From an uncultured Faecalibacterium sp. (GTDB taxonomy: Bacteria > Bacillota > Clostridia > Oscillospirales > Ruminococcaceae), in contig CAKSTO010000032.1 of assembly GCA_934501115.1 (NCBI GenBank), positions 1 to 27,236 of the forward strand: a stretch of DNA of 27,236 nucleotides, in the 5' to 3' direction. Made by a program: the position numbers and the translations under genes. Within the stretch, counting starts at the first letter, position 1; every line of letters starts with the position of its first letter. Under the pieces are notes generated by a model. The model ran no database searches and had not been told where the DNA came from. It worked only from the letters and a program-made list of their open reading frames with translations. Positions 7,738-16,347 of the stretch are shown one piece after another.

Positions 7738-8127
7738 ATGGACACCACAAAACGCTCTCCCCTTGACCGCCTGCTCTTTGCCACTTTTCTGAAAGGCCGC
7801 ACTTCTTCCCGTGATATATGGGAAGAAAAGGGCGATATGACCCCCGAAGATAACCAGAAGATCATCGAGGAAACCAACGAGATCATCAACGATGATTCCA
7901 CCTATCCCTTCATCAGCTACCTGTCCGACCTGCTTGCGAAATCCAAGCCCTCCGATGATGCTGTCAAGAAACTGCACGACTGCATCGACAAAGTTGCAGT
8001 TGCGTTGGGGCACGACAGCACCGATGTGTTCCGTGCGCTCCTTGCAAAGCTGATCGAGGAGCCGGAAGAAAAGCAGACCTTTGACCGTCTGCTGGAGATG
8101 GCCGAGAACTTGGCGGCAAAGCACTGA
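7738..8127 (+). CDS. Hypothetical 129-residue ICE protein
   Basis: I do not recognise a family. It is a small, acidic, mostly helical cytoplasmic protein with no membrane segment. The N terminus is basic (MDTTKRSPLDRLLFATFLKG); a central acidic helix (KIIEETNEIINDDS) and a C-terminal helical pair (DVFRALLAKLIEEPEEKQTF and onward) follow. Start ATG 7738 with GTGAGG at 7725-7730; TTG 7732 is too close to that site. Its own promoter lies at 7661-7690. Its place before the giant helicase/methylase gene suggests a role in element regulation or transfer, but this is a guess from context. Confidence 0.75.
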   Translation: MDTTKRSPLDRLLFATFLKGRTSSRDIWEEKGDMTPEDNQKIIEETNEIINDDSTYPFISYLSDLLAKSKPSDDAVKKLHDCIDKVAVALGHDSTDVFRALLAKLIEEPEEKQTFDRLLEMAENLAAKH

Positions 8128-8150
8128 GACAGCTTTACGAGGTAATTTCA

Positions 8151-8312
8151 ATGAGTTACGGTTGGGCAACTGTTTTCACTTTAGCGGCATGGTTTGCAGG
8201 GCTTGTGATTGATGTAAATGTGCGGGTCGGCGACCTCGGTTTACGAACCGTGCTTCCCGTCATCGTGATGGGGTGCTGCGTTATGAAGTACATAAAGGGC
8301 AATAGCAAATAA
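8151..8312 (+). CDS. Small 53-residue two-helix membrane protein
   Basis: A short reading frame after the 129-residue gene. ATG 8151 is preceded by ACGAGGT (8138-8144) at a normal distance. The product begins MSYGWATVFTLAAWFAGLV, a probable membrane helix. A short polar loop with Asp/Arg follows (VRVGDLG), then a second helix with a Cys pair (VLPVIVMGCCVMKY) and a basic tail (KGNSK). The stop is at 8310-8312, 22 bases before the terminator stem at 8335. I know no family. Two hydrophobic stretches, the ribosome site and the position between a gene and a terminator support it as real. Confidence 0.6.
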   Translation: MSYGWATVFTLAAWFAGLVIDVNVRVGDLGLRTVLPVIVMGCCVMKYIKGNSK

Positions 8313-8334
8313 TCTTATCTCGATACACTTTCCT

Positions 8335-8368
8335 GCGGGCAACCACAAAACGGTTGCCCGCTCTTTTT
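8335..8368 (+). terminator. Rho-independent terminator
   Basis: GCGGGCAACC (8335-8344), 7-base loop, GGTTGCCCGC (8352-8361): a perfect 10-bp stem followed by TCTTTTT. It closes the 7738-8312 unit, 32 bases before the giant gene. The giant gene has no obvious promoter of its own in that gap, so partial read-through would be needed. Confidence 0.9.
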
Positions 8369-8400
8369 ATACCCTGAAATCCGAAAAAAGGAGGAACGCT

Positions 8401-11400
8401 ATGCCAAGCAAAACTGAAGAATACCTTGCCCTTGCCCAGCGCACGGCGAACGGCTTGACCCGGTACTGGGAAAGCTGGACGGATTATCTGACCACCGCAT
8501 CCCGACTGTACAAGTACCCCTTTGCAGACCAGCTGATGATCTACGCCCAACGCCCCGATGCTACCGCCTGCGCCGATTTTGACATCTGGAATAACCGGAT
8601 GAACCGCTATGTGCGCCGAGGTGCCAAGGGCATCGCACTGCTGAACGAATCCAGCGGATTTCCCCGGCTGCACTACGTTTTCGATGTGTCGGATACGGGT
8701 GTGCGCCGCAATTCCCGTGACCCGGAGGTGTGGCAGTACAACGATGACCTGAAACAGCCGGTTTCAGAAATGCTCGCCGCCACCTACGGCATCAGCGGAG
8801 AGCGTGTCAGCCAGCAGCTTGCCGATGTTGCCGGGAAACTGGTGGCAGATTACTGGGACAACAACAGCGAGGACATCCGCGCCATCGTTGACGGCTCGCT
8901 CCTGATGGATTATGATGAAGCCGGGGTGGAGATGCAGTTCAAATCCGCTGCCGCCATCAGCGTCACCTACACGCTGCTGGAACGCTGTGGATTTGAACCG
9001 ACAGGCTGGTTCGACAAGGACGATTTTCAGGCAGTCTACAATTTCTCCACCCCGGATAGTGTCTACGCCCTCGGCGCAGCCGTCAGCGACATGAGCCGGG
9101 AAGTGCTGCGAAACATCGAGCGCACCGTGAAAACAACCATTCGCCGACGCAATGTAGAAAGGAGCCAATATGAATACGAACAGCAGGAACGTGACCTACT
9201 CGACCGTCGGGGACTACCAGCTCCCGAACCTGACCCTGAACCAGCCCCGGAAGCCGCTGGGCAAGTACGGCAGGCTGCGCCGGACGTATCTGATGAACCA
9301 TCGCCCGGTACTGTACAACACGATGCTCCTGAACGGGAGCCTGTACCCGCACCTGATGGAGGTGGAGCAGACGGCAGAGAGCCAGATGCAGCAGACCATG
9401 CAGGGACTGCTGAAGCAAAACCCGGCTCCGAACAAGGAGCAGCATCAGATGGGGTGGGTGCAGCACATGAACAGTCTGAAAGCACAGGCCGAGGAACTGG
9501 TGCTGAACGAACTGATTTACAGTTAAGTTTCTTCGATGCCCACATTCCCACCGAAGCCAAACAAATTGAATCCATCGACCAAGCGGAGAGCGAAAAATCG
9601 CTCTCCGCTTTTGTTTTGTCGCAGGCGGAGATTGAAAATGCGCTGCGGAGAGGTTCCAATGTTGAAGGCAGCAAACTTCGGATATGGAAAATTTATCAGT
9701 TGCAGCCTGACCGAAAACTCCGGGCAAAAGCTCTTGCCAACGAATATGCACCGTATGGCCCCGGCGGTTCTTCACACACTTATCTGGACGGAAGCAGTGG
9801 TTGGCTTGACCATGACAGCAAGGGTCTGACGTTTGAGCATTATCCCGACCATCAGAAAGTGCTTCTCCGCTGGGATCGGGTCGAAAAATATATTGACCTG
9901 ATGATTCAGTCTGACCGCTACCTGTCGGACAAAGAAAGAAGAGCCATCGACTTTCCCCTTGAACTGAACGCCGCCAGTGCAGCCGAATACACTGCATTAA
10001 AGGCGCAGCACCCGGATACTCTGGTTGGATTTGAAGCTGGCGGCAATTTTATGTTCTATGGAGAAGATGCTGCCAAGGTCGCAAAAGTTCTCAACAGTGC
10101 TTTGTTTACGAGAGAAACAGCACTGGGCGAAGTTCAGGTCACAGGCTTTCCACCTAGCTTATGGGCAAGAAAGTCAAAAGAATTGTGGTCTGCGGGCAAT
10201 GATGTTTACCTTGCCGGATTGAACGAAGATGGGACTCATCACCAGACTAAACATCTGCACAAAGAGGACTATCTGCCCATCGGCTCCATCATCAATATGG
10301 ATGGCCGGAAATTTCGGATTGACGGAGTGGATTTTGATAAGGGCAAGGTTTCCTTGCAGGATATGGCACTGGCCGACCTGCGGATGCCTGTTTTCCGGGA
10401 AGAGCCGCTGGCTCTAGTCCGGGAGTTGTACGAGCAGGAACAGGAAGTAATGGAACACCCCCAGCCCGATTACAAGGTCGGTGACAATGTTATCGTTGAC
10501 CTTCCTACCCGAACCATCGAAGGCAAAATCGGTTATGTAGGTGAAACGGATGTTCGCATCGACACCAGCGCGCAGGGGCAGTCGTGGGATAACGAGGTTA
10601 TCAATAAGCAACAATTCGAGGACGGTCTGCGGCAGGTTGAGCCGGAACTTTCCGATGAGGAACTGGATGCGCTGCCCATCTCTGCTGTAATGGACGGAGA
10701 GGTGCAGACCTTCCCGGATGCCGCTGCCTTGGATGAAGCCTTGAACGCTGCGCCTGCCGGGAACTTCCGCATCACGGACGACCATCTGGGCGAGGGCGGC
10801 GCAAAGCAAAAATATGCCCGGAACATCGAAGCCATCCGAACCCTGTTCAAACTGGAACAGGAGCACCGTGGTGCTACCGCCGAGGAGCAGCAGGTGCTTT
10901 CGCAGTATGTTGGCTGGGGCGGTCTGGCAGATGCCTTTGATCCCAATAAGGATGGCTGGGCAAAGGAACACGCCGAACTGAAAGGATTGCTTTCCGAGGA
11001 CGAGTACGCCGCCGCCCGTTCCAGCACCCTGAACGCCCACTACACCTCCCCGGTAGTGATTCGCTCTATTTATGATGCGGTCGAAAAAATGGGCTTCCAG
11101 TCTGGCAACATTCTGGAGCCGTCCATGGGCGCAGGCAATTTTTTTGGAATGCTACCCACCAGCATGGCAGACAGCCGCTTGTACGGCGTAGAGCTGGACA
11201 GCATCACCGGGCGCATTGCGAAAAAACTGTACCCGCAGGCAGACATTACCGTGGCAGGCTTTGAGACCACCGACCGCCGTGATTTCTACGATTTAGCGGT
11301 GGGCAATGTTCCCTTTGGTCAGTACAGGGTCAACGATAAGGCGTACAACAAGCTGGGATTTTCTATCCACAACTACTTTTTCGCCAAAGCCATCGACCAA

Positions 11401-14400
11401 GTGCGTCCGGGCGGCGTAATTGCCTTTGTAACCAGCCGCTACACCATGGACAGTAAGGACAGCACCGCCCGCAAGCACATGGCAGAACGTGCCGATTTGC
11501 TGGGTGCTATCCGCCTGCCCAATAACGCTTTCCGCGCCAATGCTGGAACTGATGTTGTCTCGGATATTATCTTTTTGCAAAAGCGTGACCGCCCCATCGA
11601 CCATGAGCCGGAGTGGGTGCAGCTTGGCAAGACCGAGGATGGCTTTGCCATCAACCAGTATTTCGTAGACCACCCGGAGATGGTGCTGGGCGAACTGACA
11701 ATGGAAAGCACTCAGTACGGCAAGGAAGAATGCACGGTGCGCCCCATTGAGGGTGCGGTGCTTGCAGACCAGCTTGCCGAAGCCGTGCAGCACATCGAGG
11801 GGCAGTATACCGCCGCCGAGGTGGACACTCCCGACATTGCCGAGGAGGAAACCGCCCGGCGCACTCTGCCTGCTGACCCAGATGTAAAAAACTTCTCCTA
11901 CACGGTGGTGGACGGCGAGGTGTTCTACCGGGAAAATTCCGTGATGACGCAGGTGGAACTGTCCGACACCGCCAAGGGGCGTGTCACCGGCATGGTGGAG
12001 CTGCGGCAGATCGTCAATGACCTGATTCAGCAGCAGTTGGAGGATTACCCCGATGCTGACATTAAGGCAGAACAGGAGCGTTTGAACGCCGCTTACGATG
12101 CCTTTACCGCAAAGTACGGCCTGCTGAATGACCGCAAAAACGGGCGGCTGTTTGAGCAGGATTCCTCCTACTATCTGCTGTGTTCGCTGGAAAATCTGGA
12201 CGAGCAGGGACAGCTTAAATCTAAGGCGGCGATGTTCACCAAGCGCACCATTCGCCCGGAACGCAACGTCACCAGTGTGGATACCCCTAGCGAAGCGTTG
12301 GCGGTGTCCATCGGAGAACGCGGCAAGGTGGATTTACCCTATATGGCAGAACTGCTGGGCACCCCCGGTGACTATGGGCGCATTACCACCGAACTTTCCG
12401 GTGTGATCTTCAAAGACCCTGCCGCCGACCCTACCAACCCCGAAGCAGGCTGGCAGATGGCAGACGAGTACCTGTCCGGCGATGTCCGGGCAAAGCTGCG
12501 AATGGCGCAGTTCGCCTCCGAAACGAACCCAGAGTTTGTGGTCAATGTGGATGCGCTGACCAAGGCGCAGCCCAGAGAACTGGAAGCCTCAGAAATTGAT
12601 GTGCGGTTGGGCGCAACATGGCTGAACCCGGACATTATTCAGAAGTTTATGACCGAGACGTTCCAGATCCCCTACTATCTGCGCCATGCAGTCAAGGTGA
12701 GATATTCTCCCTATACCGCAGAATGGCGTGTGGAGGGCAAAACTGCCACCGGGCGGGGCGATATTATCTCCTCCGAGACCTACGGCACCAGCCGTGCCAA
12801 TGCCTACAAGATTCTGGAGGAGACCCTGAACCTGAAAGATGTCCGCATCTATGACACCATTGAGGATGCCGAAGGCAAGCCCAAGCGGGTGTTGAACAAG
12901 CGGGAAACTATGCTGGCACAGCAGAAACAGCAGGTCATCAAGGACTCTTTTGCCAACTGGGTCTGGCAGGACCCCCAGCGGCGCATTGCGCTGGTTCGGC
13001 AGTACAACGAGCTGTTCAACTCTACCCGCCCCCGTGAATACGATGGCTCCCACATCAAATTCGTGGGCATGAACCCGGAGATCACCCTCCGGGAGCACCA
13101 GCGCAACGCCATCGCTCATGTGCTTTATGGCGGTAATACGCTGCTTGCGCACGAAGTTGGCGCGGGCAAAACCTACGAAATGGCGGCATCCGCTATGGAA
13201 GCAAAACGGCTGGGGCTGTGCCAGAAATCGCTGTTTGTTGTGCCCAATCACCTGACGGAGCAGTGGGCTTCGGAGTTCCTGAACCTCTACCCTAACGCAA
13301 AACTTTTGGTGGCACGGCGCAAGGACTTTGAAACTGCCAATCGCAAAAAGTTCTGCGCCCGCATCGCCACCGGGGACTATGATGCTGTCATCGTCGGCCA
13401 TTCGCAGTTTGAGCGCATTCCGCTGTCTTTTGAGCGGCAGGAGCGCATCATTCAGGAGCAAATTGATGAAACACTTGCCGCCATCAACGAACTGAAAGCC
13501 CACGCAGGTGAAAATTTCAGTATCAAACAGATGGAAAAGACCCGGAAAACGCTGGAAACTAAGCTGGAAAAACTGCGCTCCGATGAGCGCAAGGACGATG
13601 TAATTACCTTTGAACAACTGGGCGTTGACAGGCTTTTTGTGGACGAGAGCCATTTTTACAAGAACCTCTTTTTGACCACAAAAATGCGGAATGTCGCAGG
13701 ATTATCCACCAGCGAAGCGCAGAAATCCAGCGATATGTTCGGCAAGTGCCGCTATCTGGACGAGATCACCGGCGGGCGTGGCGTGGTGTTTGCTACGGGA
13801 ACGCCCGTGAGCAACTCCATGACCGAGCTGTACACGGTCATGCGGTATTTGCAGTACAGTACCTTGCAGCAGAAAAAGCTGACCCACTTCGACTGTTGGG
13901 CATCCACCTTTGGCGAGACCACCACCGCCATCGAGCTTGCCCCGGAAGGTACAGGCTATCGGGCGAGAACGAGATTTGCCAAGTTTTTCAATCTGCCGGA
14001 ACTGATGTCCATGTTCAAGGAGGTTGCGGACATTAAAACTTCCGACCAGCTTCATCTGCCTGTGCCTGTCGCAAAGTTTGAAACGGTGGTGGCAAAGCCG
14101 TCCGAGATTCAGAAAGAGATGGTGCAGGAACTGAGCAAACGTGCTGCAGAAATCCACTCCGGTGCAGTGGATGCTTCCGTGGACAATATGCTCTGCGTCA
14201 CCAACGACGGCAGAAAAATCGGCTTGGACGTTCGCTTGATGAACCCCATGCTGCCGGACGACCCCAACAGCAAGCTGAACGTCTGTGTGCAGAACGTGTT
14301 GAAGATCTGGGAGGAGGGCAAAGACCAGAAGCTGACCCAACTTTTGTTCTGCGACCTCTCCACCCCGAAAAATGACGGCAACTTTAACGTGTACGAGGAT

Positions 14401-15624
14401 ATTCGCAAAAAGCTGATCGCTGCCGGAGTGCCGGAAAACGAGATCGAGTTTATCCACAACGCCGACACCGAGGCGAAAAAAGCGGCTTTGTTCTCCAAGG
14501 TACGCTCTGGCGATGTGCGGGTTTTACTCGGAAGTACGGCGAAAATGGGGGCAGGCACCAACGTCCAATCGCGGCTTGTGGCGGTGCATCATCTGGATGT
14601 TGGCTGGAAGCCCAGCGACATGACCCAGCGCAACGGGCGAATCATCCGTCAGGGCAATATGAATAAGGAAGTCAAGGTGTTCAATTACGTCACGGAAGGA
14701 ACATTTGACAGTTATTTGTTCCAAACTTTGGAAAATAAACAGCGATTTATCTCGCAGATTATGACCAGTAAATCCCCGGTTCGCTCCTGCGAAGATGTAG
14801 ACGAACAGGCACTTTCCTATGCGGAGATTAAGGCATTGTGTGCCGGAAATCCCCTCATCAAGGAGAAGATGGACTTGGACGTTCAGGTCGCCAAGCTGAA
14901 GGTGCTGAAAGCCGACCACCAGAGCCAGAAATTCCGCCTGCAAGACAAGCTGCTGACCAAGTTCCCGGCTGACATTCAGGAAACGAACGCCTATATTGCT
15001 GGGGTGAAAGCGGATGCACAGCTTGCCGCCGCCCACCCGCAAGGCAAGGAGGAATTTTGCGGTATGGTCATCAAGGGCGTGACCTACGACGAGAAAAAGA
15101 CCGCCGGTGAGCGGCTGGTGCTTGCCTGTTCCGAACTGCCCAACGCCGAAGAAAAAGCCATCGGCAGCTACCGGGGCTTTGAACTGTCCCTGCGGTTCGA
15201 CACCTTCCGCAGTGAATATCAGGCACTTTTGAAAGGGCAGCGGAAGTACACGGTGCCCTTGGGCAACGACCCTCTGGGCAACATTATCCGTCTGGATAAC
15301 TCCCTGAACAACTTCCCGGAGCGCATCACCGCCGCAGAAAACGAACTGGACACCCTGCATCAGCAGCAGGCGGCGGCGCAAATCGAGGTGGAGAACCCCT
15401 TCCCGCAGGAGGAAGAACTGGCAGAAAAGTCCGCACGGCTTGCGGAACTGAACGCCCAGTTGGATGTGGACGAGAAAAATCACGAGCCGGAACAGGACGA
15501 GGAAGAACAGGAGGATGCCCCTCGCCGCCCCTCGGTGCTGGCGGCGCTGGAGGAAAAGTCGGATAAGCCGGAGCCTGTAAAGCCCTTCCGCAGTTATTAC
15601 GACAAGGATGGTGATGCCCGGTGA
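8401..15624 (+). CDS. Giant polyvalent protein: ArdC-like N terminus, N6-methylase core, SNF2/DEAD-like helicase
   Basis: 2,407 residues, the hallmark large ORF of Tn1549/CTn-type ICEs. Residues ~1-80 (YWESWTDYLTTASRLYKYPF to RRGAKGIALL) resemble the ArdC-type ssDNA-binding N domain. Residues 257-375 are a low-complexity Pro/Glu/Ala/Asp/Gly linker that overlaps a nested gene. Residues ~525-570 (KAQHPDTLVGF...GEDAAK) recall a MutS-I-like module; a KOW-like strand pair lies near 690. The methylase core has SAM motif I LEPSMGAGNFFG (~905-916) and motif IV GNVPFGQY (~968). The helicase has Walker A AHEVGAGKT (1583-1591), DESH (1748-1751), ATGTPVSNS, and motif VI QRNGRIIRQGN (from Q2076). A coiled, acidic tail follows. 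It probably unwinds, protects or modifies transferred DNA. GGAGG (8390-8394) precedes ATG 8401. Its stop overlaps mobC. Confidence 0.9.
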   Translation: MPSKTEEYLALAQRTANGLTRYWESWTDYLTTASRLYKYPFADQLMIYAQRPDATACADFDIWNNRMNRYVRRGAKGIALLNESSGFPRLHYVFDVSDTGVRRNSRDPEVWQYNDDLKQPVSEMLAATYGISGERVSQQLADVAGKLVADYWDNNSEDIRAIVDGSLLMDYDEAGVEMQFKSAAAISVTYTLLERCGFEPTGWFDKDDFQAVYNFSTPDSVYALGAAVSDMSREVLRNIERTVKTTIRRRNVERSQYEYEQQERDLLDRRGLPAPEPDPEPAPEAAGQVRQAAPDVSDEPSPGTVQHDAPEREPVPAPDGGGADGREPDAADHAGTAEAKPGSEQGAASDGVGAAHEQSESTGRGTGAERTDLQLSFFDAHIPTEAKQIESIDQAESEKSLSAFVLSQAEIENALRRGSNVEGSKLRIWKIYQLQPDRKLRAKALANEYAPYGPGGSSHTYLDGSSGWLDHDSKGLTFEHYPDHQKVLLRWDRVEKYIDLMIQSDRYLSDKERRAIDFPLELNAASAAEYTALKAQHPDTLVGFEAGGNFMFYGEDAAKVAKVLNSALFTRETALGEVQVTGFPPSLWARKSKELWSAGNDVYLAGLNEDGTHHQTKHLHKEDYLPIGSIINMDGRKFRIDGVDFDKGKVSLQDMALADLRMPVFREEPLALVRELYEQEQEVMEHPQPDYKVGDNVIVDLPTRTIEGKIGYVGETDVRIDTSAQGQSWDNEVINKQQFEDGLRQVEPELSDEELDALPISAVMDGEVQTFPDAAALDEALNAAPAGNFRITDDHLGEGGAKQKYARNIEAIRTLFKLEQEHRGATAEEQQVLSQYVGWGGLADAFDPNKDGWAKEHAELKGLLSEDEYAAARSSTLNAHYTSPVVIRSIYDAVEKMGFQSGNILEPSMGAGNFFGMLPTSMADSRLYGVELDSITGRIAKKLYPQADITVAGFETTDRRDFYDLAVGNVPFGQYRVNDKAYNKLGFSIHNYFFAKAIDQVRPGGVIAFVTSRYTMDSKDSTARKHMAERADLLGAIRLPNNAFRANAGTDVVSDIIFLQKRDRPIDHEPEWVQLGKTEDGFAINQYFVDHPEMVLGELTMESTQYGKEECTVRPIEGAVLADQLAEAVQHIEGQYTAAEVDTPDIAEEETARRTLPADPDVKNFSYTVVDGEVFYRENSVMTQVELSDTAKGRVTGMVELRQIVNDLIQQQLEDYPDADIKAEQERLNAAYDAFTAKYGLLNDRKNGRLFEQDSSYYLLCSLENLDEQGQLKSKAAMFTKRTIRPERNVTSVDTPSEALAVSIGERGKVDLPYMAELLGTPGDYGRITTELSGVIFKDPAADPTNPEAGWQMADEYLSGDVRAKLRMAQFASETNPEFVVNVDALTKAQPRELEASEIDVRLGATWLNPDIIQKFMTETFQIPYYLRHAVKVRYSPYTAEWRVEGKTATGRGDIISSETYGTSRANAYKILEETLNLKDVRIYDTIEDAEGKPKRVLNKRETMLAQQKQQVIKDSFANWVWQDPQRRIALVRQYNELFNSTRPREYDGSHIKFVGMNPEITLREHQRNAIAHVLYGGNTLLAHEVGAGKTYEMAASAMEAKRLGLCQKSLFVVPNHLTEQWASEFLNLYPNAKLLVARRKDFETANRKKFCARIATGDYDAVIVGHSQFERIPLSFERQERIIQEQIDETLAAINELKAHAGENFSIKQMEKTRKTLETKLEKLRSDERKDDVITFEQLGVDRLFVDESHFYKNLFLTTKMRNVAGLSTSEAQKSSDMFGKCRYLDEITGGRGVVFATGTPVSNSMTELYTVMRYLQYSTLQQKKLTHFDCWASTFGETTTAIELAPEGTGYRARTRFAKFFNLPELMSMFKEVADIKTSDQLHLPVPVAKFETVVAKPSEIQKEMVQELSKRAAEIHSGAVDASVDNMLCVTNDGRKIGLDVRLMNPMLPDDPNSKLNVCVQNVLKIWEEGKDQKLTQLLFCDLSTPKNDGNFNVYEDIRKKLIAAGVPENEIEFIHNADTEAKKAALFSKVRSGDVRVLLGSTAKMGAGTNVQSRLVAVHHLDVGWKPSDMTQRNGRIIRQGNMNKEVKVFNYVTEGTFDSYLFQTLENKQRFISQIMTSKSPVRSCEDVDEQALSYAEIKALCAGNPLIKEKMDLDVQVAKLKVLKADHQSQKFRLQDKLLTKFPADIQETNAYIAGVKADAQLAAAHPQGKEEFCGMVIKGVTYDEKKTAGERLVLACSELPNAEEKAIGSYRGFELSLRFDTFRSEYQALLKGQRKYTVPLGNDPLGNIIRLDNSLNNFPERITAAENELDTLHQQQAAAQIEVENPFPQEEELAEKSARLAELNAQLDVDEKNHEPEQDEEEQEDAPRRPSVLAALEEKSDKPEPVKPFRSYYDKDGDAR
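9170..9526 (+). CDS. tnpV: TnpV family protein nested in the giant gene (+1 frame)
   Basis: A complete 118-residue gene inside the giant ORF, shifted by +1. ATG 9170 follows AAAGGAG (9158-9164) by 5 bases. The translation has the TnpV plan and normal TnpV length: N-terminal VTYSTVGDYQLPNLTL, central YLMNHRPVLYNTMLLNGSLY and HLMEVEQTAE, and C-terminal MGWVQHMNSLKAQAEELVLN ending NELIYS. TnpV is a small transposon-encoded family first named in Tn4451-type elements; its function is not established. In the giant frame the same bases encode a low-complexity linker, so the structured TnpV frame looks older and the linker over-printed on it (inference). Translation would require internal initiation on the giant mRNA. 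Confidence 0.8.
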   Translation: MNTNSRNVTYSTVGDYQLPNLTLNQPRKPLGKYGRLRRTYLMNHRPVLYNTMLLNGSLYPHLMEVEQTAESQMQQTMQGLLKQNPAPNKEQHQMGWVQHMNSLKAQAEELVLNELIYS

Positions 15625-15953
15625 GGGAAAAGCGGGACGAAATCATCATCCTAAGAACCACAAAAGCCGAGAAGAACCGCATTTATAAGAAAATGCTGGG
15701 CATGGGCATCCGCAGCCTGAGTGCCTATATCCGCAAGATGGCATTGGATGGCTACTGCTTGAACCTTGACCTGCCGCAACTGCAACGCATGGCGTATCTT
15801 TTGCAGATGTGCAGCAACAACTTGAACCAGTACGCCAAAGTCGCCAATGAAAATGGTCGGGTCTACGTCGCCGACATGGAGGACCTGCGGCAGCGGCTGG
15901 ATGAACTGATCGACATCGGTCGGCAAATCCTCTCCCGGCTGGCAGAGCTCTAA
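15621..15953 (+). CDS. mobC: MobC-like relaxosome accessory protein
   Basis: A 110-residue basic protein. The N-terminal segment (EIIILRTTKAEKNRIYKKML, then GIRSLSAYIRKMALDGY) is the ribbon-helix-helix-like DNA-binding part typical of bacterial mobilisation proteins. The middle (LPQLQRMAYLLQMCSNNLNQ and YAKVANENGRVY) is the MobC core signature, followed by a C-terminal helix. MobC binds near oriT and helps the relaxase open the nick region. The likely start is GTG 15621, overlapping the stop of the giant gene (GTGA), with AAGGATGG just upstream; the overlap suggests coupled translation. A candidate oriT follows directly. Confidence 0.85.
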   Translation: MREKRDEIIILRTTKAEKNRIYKKMLGMGIRSLSAYIRKMALDGYCLNLDLPQLQRMAYLLQMCSNNLNQYAKVANENGRVYVADMEDLRQRLDELIDIGRQILSRLAEL

Positions 15954-15960
15954 AATTTTT

Positions 15961-16012
15961 CCCCGCAGTTGGAGGACTGCGGGGCTACATAAGGGGGCGA
16001 CATCCTTGCAAT
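15961..16012 (+). other. Candidate oriT: inverted repeat plus MOBP-like nic sequence
   Basis: CCCCGCAGT (15961-15969), loop TGGAGG, ACTGCGGGG (15976-15984) form a perfect 9-bp stem. TACATA (15986-15991), a G-run and CATCCTTGC (16001-16009) follow. IncP/MOBP nic sites have the core ATCCTG next to an inverted repeat; the match here has one extra T. The position between mobC and the relaxase region fits. No T run follows the stem, so it is not a normal terminator. Assignment is inference from layout and partial motif match. Confidence 0.4.
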
Positions 16013-16063
16013 GCAGTGGTTGCCACCTTTATAATAAGGACAAAAGAAGGGCAGGTGCTGGAT

Positions 16064-16339
16064 ATGAGGTTTGTTTTTAAGATGATCGTTTTCCCGTTTT
16101 GGCTACTTACGGCTTTCCTTGCGCTGATGCTGAAATGGACGCTGAACCTGTCGGCGTTCGTGCTGGCTCTGCCCATGCTGTATATTTTCGGCTGCGGTCT
16201 TTATACGCTGTACTGCCGGGAGTGGTTACAGTTTTTGATCTTGCTGGTGGCGGAGTTTGGATGCTTTGTGTTGATTTTCATGGGTGCTTTGATCGCAGAT
16301 GCAGCAGAACGCTTTAGTGGCTGGGTTGCCGGATTGTGA
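16064..16339 (+). CDS. Small membrane protein of ICE mobilisation region (CD1845-like)
   Basis: A 91-residue very hydrophobic protein with about three membrane helices: MIVFPFWLLTAFLALML; LNLSAFVLALPMLYIFGCGL; FLILLVAEFGCFVLIFMGAL. A short amphipathic tail (AERFSGWVAGL) ends it. Size, topology and place between mobC and the relaxase resemble the CD1845-type membrane proteins of Tn1549-like elements; that name is tentative. ATG 16064 is the best start (MRFVFKM). An upstream in-frame ATG at 16016 would run through the candidate oriT region. Its stop region overlaps the ribosome site of the next gene. Confidence 0.7.
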   Translation: MRFVFKMIVFPFWLLTAFLALMLKWTLNLSAFVLALPMLYIFGCGLYTLYCREWLQFLILLVAEFGCFVLIFMGALIADAAERFSGWVAGL

Positions 16340-16347
16340 GGAATGCT

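Noticed and set aside
9083..9997. 304-codon minus-strand frame over the giant-gene linker
   Set aside because: Unlike the TnpV frame, it has no ribosome site and no family resemblance.
12589..13653. 354-codon minus-strand frame inside the giant gene
   Set aside because: Opposite the conserved helicase segment with Walker A and DESH; no start signal.
15961..15984. Hairpin after mobC as a rho-independent terminator
   Set aside because: No T run follows on the + strand and, on the minus strand, A residues follow first; better read as part of an oriT or the hairpin-TACATA element.
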